Below, piece after piece: positions 19,896 through 23,989 of a stretch of 23,989 nt of DNA (its first letter is position 1; each line of letters starts with the position of its first letter). The notes below the pieces were generated by a model. The model was not told the DNA's origin. It worked only from the letters and a program-made list of their open reading frames with translations, and did not search any database. The DNA lies in the IMG/VR virus record IMGVR_UViG_3300036911_000027, positions 1 through 23,989 of that record, one strand, 5' to 3'. Position numbers and translations under genes: made by a program. This stretch comes from a virus.

Positions 19896-20800
19896 TCGAG
19901 ATTGCCATCACCGGCGTTCCGAACCACATCACGGTTGGGCTCGACCCTGATCTGCAGGAGCTGGTCGAGCGCTTCCTGACGCGCCTCCCAGCGCCAGACC
20001 CGGCGCATGGCGTGGTCACCGTGGCCGATGCTGCTGTCGCGAAGATCGCGGCGGCTGATCTCACCACGCCCGACAAGGTCGCTCCGCCGACGCCACCCGA
20101 CGCACCAGAACAGCACGATGAGATGGCGCCTCCGCCAGCGCCAGTGCCGAAAGTTCCGAACGTCCTCGGGGCCGCGATGCAGGTCGTCGTGCGTCCGGCA
20201 ACCCAGAAGAGCCCCGGACCTCCGGTAAAATGGACTCCCGAGCGTGTCGCACTGGTGGAGCAGAAGTGGGGCGACGGTCTCTGGGAAGACGCCATCCTGC
20301 CGGAGGTCAACAAGCTGCCCGGCCCCCATATCGAAACCTCGAAGGCGGTGTGGGTCGTCATCAAGAAGTGCCACTTCAAGCGGCGCCCGGGCTGTGTGCC
20401 GGATCCGCGGAAGTCGCCCGTCCTGGCGTCGGACCAGAAGGCTGCGATCCCGGAACCACAGCCGAACGCGGCAGCACCAAGGGCCGCCGAACCCCCGCCG
20501 ATCACTTCGGGGACGAAGCCGGTTTCCCCGGCACCTGAGATCACGGCGGCACCTTCCCCGGCGCCGGTTGTGCTGCCGCTTCCGCGGCCGTACGGCCGCA
20601 TCGAGATCGGCTGGAACCAGGCCACAGCGCTGGCGCGGAAGATTGGCCTGCCGCGCTTCAATGGCGACATGGAAGGGCTGAACCAGCATCGCCGGAAGTG
20701 GCGGCTACCCGAGTTCGTGCTGGTCGAGCCGTTTGGACCTGGCTCAAGCCCGAGCGGTCTGGCGCCCGCGAAGACGGCGGAGCCGGACAAAGCGGCATGA
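19892..20800 (+). CDS. Phage protein with Myb/SANT-like central domain
   Basis: 302 residues from the ATG overlapping the helicase stop (ATGA). The central part KWTPERVALVEQKWGDGLWE followed by VWVVIKKCHFKRRPG resembles a Myb/SANT or GcrA-like helical DNA-binding unit. It is bracketed by two long proline/alanine-rich linkers (residues about 60-110 and 185-235). The C-terminus GWNQATALARKIGLPRFNGD, then LNQHRRKWRLPEFV, could be a second small DNA-binding part. Function unknown. It overlaps the methyltransferase remnant by four bases. Confidence 0.6.
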   Translation: MIEIAITGVPNHITVGLDPDLQELVERFLTRLPAPDPAHGVVTVADAAVAKIAAADLTTPDKVAPPTPPDAPEQHDEMAPPPAPVPKVPNVLGAAMQVVVRPATQKSPGPPVKWTPERVALVEQKWGDGLWEDAILPEVNKLPGPHIETSKAVWVVIKKCHFKRRPGCVPDPRKSPVLASDQKAAIPEPQPNAAAPRAAEPPPITSGTKPVSPAPEITAAPSPAPVVLPLPRPYGRIEIGWNQATALARKIGLPRFNGDMEGLNQHRRKWRLPEFVLVEPFGPGSSPSGLAPAKTAEPDKAA

Positions 20801-21297
20801 CATACCGACCGATCTCCGATGAATGGATCCTGGCGCGCCCGCGTCTGCGAGAAGGCGCGAAGCTGTTCGGTGCCTACCCGGGCGGCTATCTCGAACGCGC
20901 CCGCGCGTTGCTCGGGGTCCACATCAACGATCCGGTCCTGCACGGGAACCTCTTTCAGGAGTGGTGCGAGGCGTGGTCGCGAGAATGTCTCCGCGTTCTC
21001 AAACCCGGCGGGCACTTCGTCGCCTTCGGTGGCTCGCGCACCTACCATCGGCTTGCTTGCGCTGTTGAGGACGCGGGCTTCGAGATACGCGATCAAATTC
21101 AGTGGATTTACAAAACTGGATTTCCGAAGTCGCGCGCTTCGCTGAAACCGGCGCATGAGCCGATTGTATTGGCCCGCAAGCCGATGATTGGCACCATCGA
21201 CGCCAACGAATTGAGCGCCGGGTTGCTCATGTCTCTGGAACCGATGCGCCGTTGTTCGCGGCTGCAAAATGAGTGGAAAAGGGAGTCATGTATATAG
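20797..21297 (+). pseudogene. Chimeric, shortened DNA methyltransferase remnant
   Basis: 166 residues from two sources. Residues 1-48 (LARPRLREGAKLFGAYPGGY, LERARALLGVHINDPVLH) match the start of a phage methyltransferase-like protein. Residues 50-130 (FQEWCEAWSRECLRVLKPGG, HFVAFGGSRTYHRL, AGFEIRDQIQWIYKTGFPKS, LKPAHEPIVLARKP) match the core of phage adenine/cytosine-N4 DNA methyltransferases. The catalytic (D/N/S)PP(Y/W) motif, which should precede FQEWC, is absent. The target-recognition part between GFPKS and LKPAHEP is also gone. The stop lies inside the repeat at 21281-21305. The 3' half is lower in GC than its neighbours. Almost certainly inactive. Confidence 0.7.
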
Positions 21298-21305
21298 TTC
21301 CCTAT
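21281..21305 (+). repeat. Third copy of the cassette end
   Basis: GGGAGTCATGTATATAGTTC plus CCTAT. Over the 23 bases shared with the minus-strand reading of 15594-15618 about 20 are identical. It holds the stop of the methyltransferase remnant and the ATG of the next gene. No partner end was found upstream. Confidence 0.6.
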
Positions 21306-21746
21306 CCGAAGTACGTCCGTGGCCCCGCGTTCTCGCCGTCGCTGCCGGTTCCGGATGCCCTCTACTACCAGGACGGTGACTGGCACGAGATGATGCCGGC
21401 GCGGCGGTGCCCGCTGCCGGAGTACGTGCCGGATGTCGTCGCCGGGGCATCGGCGCCGATCCAGCTTACGAACTGGAAGATCCGGGCGCTGCGGCTGGCG
21501 ATTCTGCTTGGCGAAACCGGCTACCTGACCCGCGACGATTTCCGCGCCGTGGACGTCGATATCCGCCGCTGGATCGATGGCTCCCGCTGGCTGGTACCGG
21601 ATCCGGCCGGCCGTGGCTTCATCGCCGGACCTCGGCTGCCCGACTTCAAAGGCCAGCATCCCAGGGTCTGGGAAGAGATCAAGGCCGTCCCGAAGAAGTG
21701 GCAGCGGCGACAGGCCCCGTTGCGATTCGCTGGAGAAGCGGCATGA
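21288..21746 (+). CDS. Conserved phage protein of replication module
   Basis: 152 residues starting MYIVPYPKYVRGPAFSPSLP, with a helical middle (LTNWKIRALRLAILLGETGY, then FRAVDVDIRRWIDG) and a basic end. The start codon lies in the cassette-end repeat, with GGGAG just ahead, so the repeat may have supplied the translation start. An upstream GTG at 21273 has no ribosome-binding site. The LRLAILLGETGYLTRDDF segment could be a helix-turn-helix. Function unknown. ATGA overlap with the next gene. Confidence 0.6.
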   Translation: MYIVPYPKYVRGPAFSPSLPVPDALYYQDGDWHEMMPARRCPLPEYVPDVVAGASAPIQLTNWKIRALRLAILLGETGYLTRDDFRAVDVDIRRWIDGSRWLVPDPAGRGFIAGPRLPDFKGQHPRVWEEIKAVPKKWQRRQAPLRFAGEAA

Positions 21747-21949
21747 GCGCCAGCAACCTAATACCGCTTCCGATACGAGAGGTGCCCCGCAGCAGTCCGT
21801 ACGACGAGTTCTGCGCGGCCCGGCGCGCAATGGTGGCGGCGTTCCGTCGTTGGCTGGCCGCCGCCCCGGAAGGCTACCAGGTCACGGCGGAGATCGACGT
21901 TACCGCTGCGGGGATGCGTCAGATCTTCACGGCGGAGGGGCAGAATTGA
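21743..21949 (+). CDS. Small helical phage protein
   Basis: 68 residues (LIPLPIREVPRSSPYDEFCA, RRAMVAAFRRWLAAAPEGYQ, TAEIDVTAAGMRQIF). Four-base overlap upstream and a TTGA overlap downstream place it in the replication operon. No known domain. Confidence 0.55.
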   Translation: MSASNLIPLPIREVPRSSPYDEFCAARRAMVAAFRRWLAAAPEGYQVTAEIDVTAAGMRQIFTAEGQN

Positions 21950-22332
21950 GCGAGTCCGAGCTGCAGGCCCACATCCGCCTCGCCATCGGCCGGGTACCGC
22001 ACGCCCGGTTGTTCCGCAACAACCGCGGCCTGTTCTGGGCCGGCAAGGTGATCGCCTCCACGGAGGATACCGTCACGCTGTTGCATCCGCGCCGGCAGGA
22101 ATGCGGACTCTTGCAAGGAGCGTCCGACCTGATCGGCTGGACGAGCGTCGTGGTTACCCCGGACATGGTCGGACATCTCGTGGGGCTGTTCACCGCCGGC
22201 GAGGTCAAGCCGCGCGGCGGTCGCTTCGAGATGGGACAGCGCGAGTTCCTGGCCGCGGTCGCGGCCGCCGGCGGTCTCTCGGCGGTGCTGGGCTCCGACG
22301 ACGATGCCCGGCGACTGGTGCGTGCAGCATGA
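21946..22332 (+). CDS. VRR-NUC domain nuclease
   Basis: 128 residues from a TTG overlapping the previous stop. The order of motifs is that of VRR-NUC, a PD-(D/E)XK-type fold used by structure-specific nucleases such as FAN1: SESELQAHIRLAIG, LFRNNRGLFWAG, GASDLIGWTSVVVTP (catalytic D), GLFTAGEVKP (E-x-K) and QREFLAAVAAAGGLSAVLGS. All the acidic and lysine positions are present. Phage versions are thought to act on replication or recombination intermediates (Holliday junction-like). The neighbouring SF2 helicase and RecA-fold ATPase support that role. Confidence 0.83.
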   Translation: MSESELQAHIRLAIGRVPHARLFRNNRGLFWAGKVIASTEDTVTLLHPRRQECGLLQGASDLIGWTSVVVTPDMVGHLVGLFTAGEVKPRGGRFEMGQREFLAAVAAAGGLSAVLGSDDDARRLVRAA

Positions 22333-23090
22333 TCGTCCCCGAACTCCCGGCTGACATGATCGAGGAGGCAGCCGAGCTGCTGTGCATGGGCCAGGGCGGG
22401 GGCCGCGCGGCCTGGCTGGATCTGGTATCCGCCCTGCCTCTCGAGACCGCTGATGCCTACGCCCCGGCCGTGGTCGCAGTGGTTTACCGGCGCCGCCCGG
22501 AGCAGGCCGCCCGTGTTGCGGCGTGGCCCAAGGACCCCGCCGACATGATGCTGCACGGCTACCCCGACCCGCCGCCACTCGCCGGCGTGCTGGCACTCGC
22601 GCATGATTGGCCGATCCGCTCGAAGCTTCGCCGCGACGAGCAGGCACGGCGCCAGCGCGAGTACGACGCCGTCACCCGGCTCGAATCGCCGCGCCGTACC
22701 CGCTGGCTGCGCGAGCAGTTGCTCGGCTACGCCGTGATGTGTGCCACCTGCGCGCTGTTCGGCGTGGAGTGGCCGGACGGCGCCGATGAAGTTGTCGGTG
22801 CGGCGGTCCGCCTCGGTGCGCAGGTCGACCTGCCGGACACCTCAGCGCGCCAGGCCGGCGCCGCGATCTGGTGCGAGGGCAACGATGTCGCACGGCGTTT
22901 CCACGATACCCTACGGCGCCGGATCTGGCCGCTTTGCGCCAGCCGGGAACCGGGTGAGCAGATCCTTTCCGCAGCCGAGGCGGTGCACGAGCGGTTCGGC
23001 GGCTGGCTCGTGCCCAGCGACGCGCTCATCGAGGAGTGCCGCCGGGTCGCAGCGCAGACAATGAGGCGCAGGCGCCATGCAGTCCGCTGA
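22329..23090 (+). CDS. Unrecognised phage protein of replication module
   Basis: 253 residues starting at an ATG overlapping the VRR-NUC stop (ATGA). The sequence is helical with a conserved-looking middle (LRRDEQARRQREYDAVTRLE, RRTRWLREQLLGYAVM) and a second helical half with IWPLCASREPGEQILSAAEA. The two halves may be repeats of one helical domain. No catalytic motif was recognised. Its place between a nuclease and a RecA-fold ATPase suggests a replication accessory, perhaps a loader or primase partner; inference only. Confidence 0.55.
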   Translation: MIVPELPADMIEEAAELLCMGQGGGRAAWLDLVSALPLETADAYAPAVVAVVYRRRPEQAARVAAWPKDPADMMLHGYPDPPPLAGVLALAHDWPIRSKLRRDEQARRQREYDAVTRLESPRRTRWLREQLLGYAVMCATCALFGVEWPDGADEVVGAAVRLGAQVDLPDTSARQAGAAIWCEGNDVARRFHDTLRRRIWPLCASREPGEQILSAAEAVHERFGGWLVPSDALIEECRRVAAQTMRRRRHAVR

Positions 23091-23989
23091 TCCGATCTGG
23101 GGCAGCAAGCCCCGACTTTCGGTGGTGCACGACCAGGACACGCCCCCGCTCGTATTGCGTCCGGCACGGTTGCCCGACCCGCATACGATCCCGCCGCGGC
23201 AGTGGCTCTATGGCACGCAGCTCCTCCGCGGGTTCGTCACGGTGCTGGTGGCGCCCGGTGGCACCGGCAAGTCCATCTACGCCATGACCGTCGCGGTTTC
23301 CTGCGTGCTGGGCCGCGGCCTATTACGAGACCACGTGTTCGCCTGTACCAACGCAGCAGTGCTCAACCTGGAGGACCCGCTCGACGAGCTGGACCGCCGC
23401 CTCGCCGCGATCCTGCTGCAGCACAACGTCGACGAGACCGATGTCGCTGGTGGGCTCTTCATGCACTCGGGCGAGGACCGCCCGGTCACCATGGCGGCAA
23501 TCTCGGAGGACGGCTTCAGCATCATCCACCCCGACGAGGTCGCGCTGATCGAGCAGATCAAGATGCACGAGATCGGCGTGCTCGTGGTTGACCCATTCGC
23601 CGAGTCCCACAGCCTCGAAGAGAACAGCAACCCTCAGATGGTCAAGGCGGCGGCGGCGTGGCGACGCGTTGCCCGCGCCACGAACTGCGCCATTTTCCTG
23701 ATCCATCATGTGCGCAAGGGCGCGGTGTCGGACATCGACGCGGCGCGCGGCGCCAAGGGCCTGACGGACAGCGCCCGCGTCGGTCTCATCATGTCGCCGA
23801 TGGGCGAGGATGACGGCAAGGACCTTGCCATCGCGCCAGAAGACCGCTGGCAGTACGTGCGGCTGGACAACGCCAAGGCCAACATGGCGCCGCGTGGCAA
23901 CAAAGCGACGTGGCTCAAGCTGGAACAGGTAAAGCTGGGCAACGGCACCCAGGACTACCCCAACGGCGACACCGTGGCGGCCATGGTCG
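23077..23989 (+). CDS. RecA-fold AAA ATPase (RepA/DnaB-like), 3' truncated
   Basis: 304 residues are visible, open at the window edge. Walker A is APGGTGKS (59-66). A LNLEDPLDELDRRLAAILL segment follows, as in RepA/AAA_25 plasmid and phage helicases (the LEDP motif), then Walker B IGVLVVDPFAESH, and IFLIHHVRKG with the sensor-like H. This family forms hexameric replicative helicases or helicase-primases that unwind DNA at the fork. The start ATG overlaps the previous gene by 14 bases. The C-terminal part lies outside the window. Confidence 0.85.
   Translation, partial: MQSADPIWGSKPRLSVVHDQDTPPLVLRPARLPDPHTIPPRQWLYGTQLLRGFVTVLVAPGGTGKSIYAMTVAVSCVLGRGLLRDHVFACTNAAVLNLEDPLDELDRRLAAILLQHNVDETDVAGGLFMHSGEDRPVTMAAISEDGFSIIHPDEVALIEQIKMHEIGVLVVDPFAESHSLEENSNPQMVKAAAAWRRVARATNCAIFLIHHVRKGAVSDIDAARGAKGLTDSARVGLIMSPMGEDDGKDLAIAPEDRWQYVRLDNAKANMAPRGNKATWLKLEQVKLGNGTQDYPNGDTVAAMV

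Noticed and set aside
1-23989. CRISPR array, tRNA genes, integrase and att sites
   Set aside because: No regularly spaced repeats, cloverleaf-like sequence, or recombinase motifs were seen by reading; covariance and profile searches would be needed to exclude them fully.

Overview
The window is a GC-rich, densely packed phage or prophage segment, most likely from an alphaproteobacterium. The host call rests on high GC, a GcrA-family regulator (a family essentially confined to Alphaproteobacteria and their phages), and several small proteins typical of alphaproteobacterial siphoviruses. No structural, terminase or integrase gene is visible, so a free phage cannot be told from a resident prophage. 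Genes are packed with ATGA, GTGA, TTGA or TGATG start/stop overlaps. No tRNA, rRNA or CRISPR array was seen.

Layout. (1) Positions 1-4427, rightward: a late lysis-type block with a coiled-coil/TM protein, an HTH-DUF1937 fusion, a GH108 endolysin, a holin-like protein, a lipoprotein, an embedded Rz/Rz1-type spanin pair, and a papain-like protein flanked by two related membrane proteins. (2) Positions 4434-5513, leftward: a three-gene operon behind a strong TTGACG-17-TATATA promoter that contains a perfect 16-bp palindrome; a lipoprotein runs the other way from 5587. (3) Positions 5937-16852, leftward: one long early operon carrying a truncated N4 Gp49-like gene, an RtcB RNA ligase, a shortened ASCH-like protein, DUF6362, MarR-like and GcrA-like regulators, a large Q-rich protein, a DnaQ-fold protein with altered active-site residues, DUF3846 and DUF3268 proteins and unknowns. 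(4) Positions 16860-17008: a mirror-symmetric divergent control region with two promoters and four 15-bp operators. (5) Positions 17009-23989, rightward: two small Cro-like HTH proteins, three tiny membrane peptides, an SF2 helicase, a Myb/SANT-like protein, a methyltransferase remnant, a VRR-NUC nuclease and the start of a RecA-fold ATPase.

The most striking structure is at 15594-16273. A low-GC, 680-bp unit lies between two neighbouring operon genes. It has 25-bp near-perfect terminal inverted repeats (2 mismatches), is flanked by a 6-bp direct repeat (TATTCT), and carries only one gene: a Mom-like DNA-modification acyltransferase broken by one missing G. Removing the unit and one direct repeat restores a tight operon junction with a good ribosome-binding site. 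A third copy of the same end lies at 21281-21305, exactly where a chimeric DNA methyltransferase remnant stops. This suggests a family of transposase-less mobile cassettes that move DNA-modification genes among phages.

Several other genes are shortened, fused or interrupted: the HTH-DUF1937 fusion, an amber codon at 4119, the Gp49-like and ASCH-like genes, and the methyltransferase. This points to a history of small deletions, as in a decaying prophage or a heavily recombining phage.
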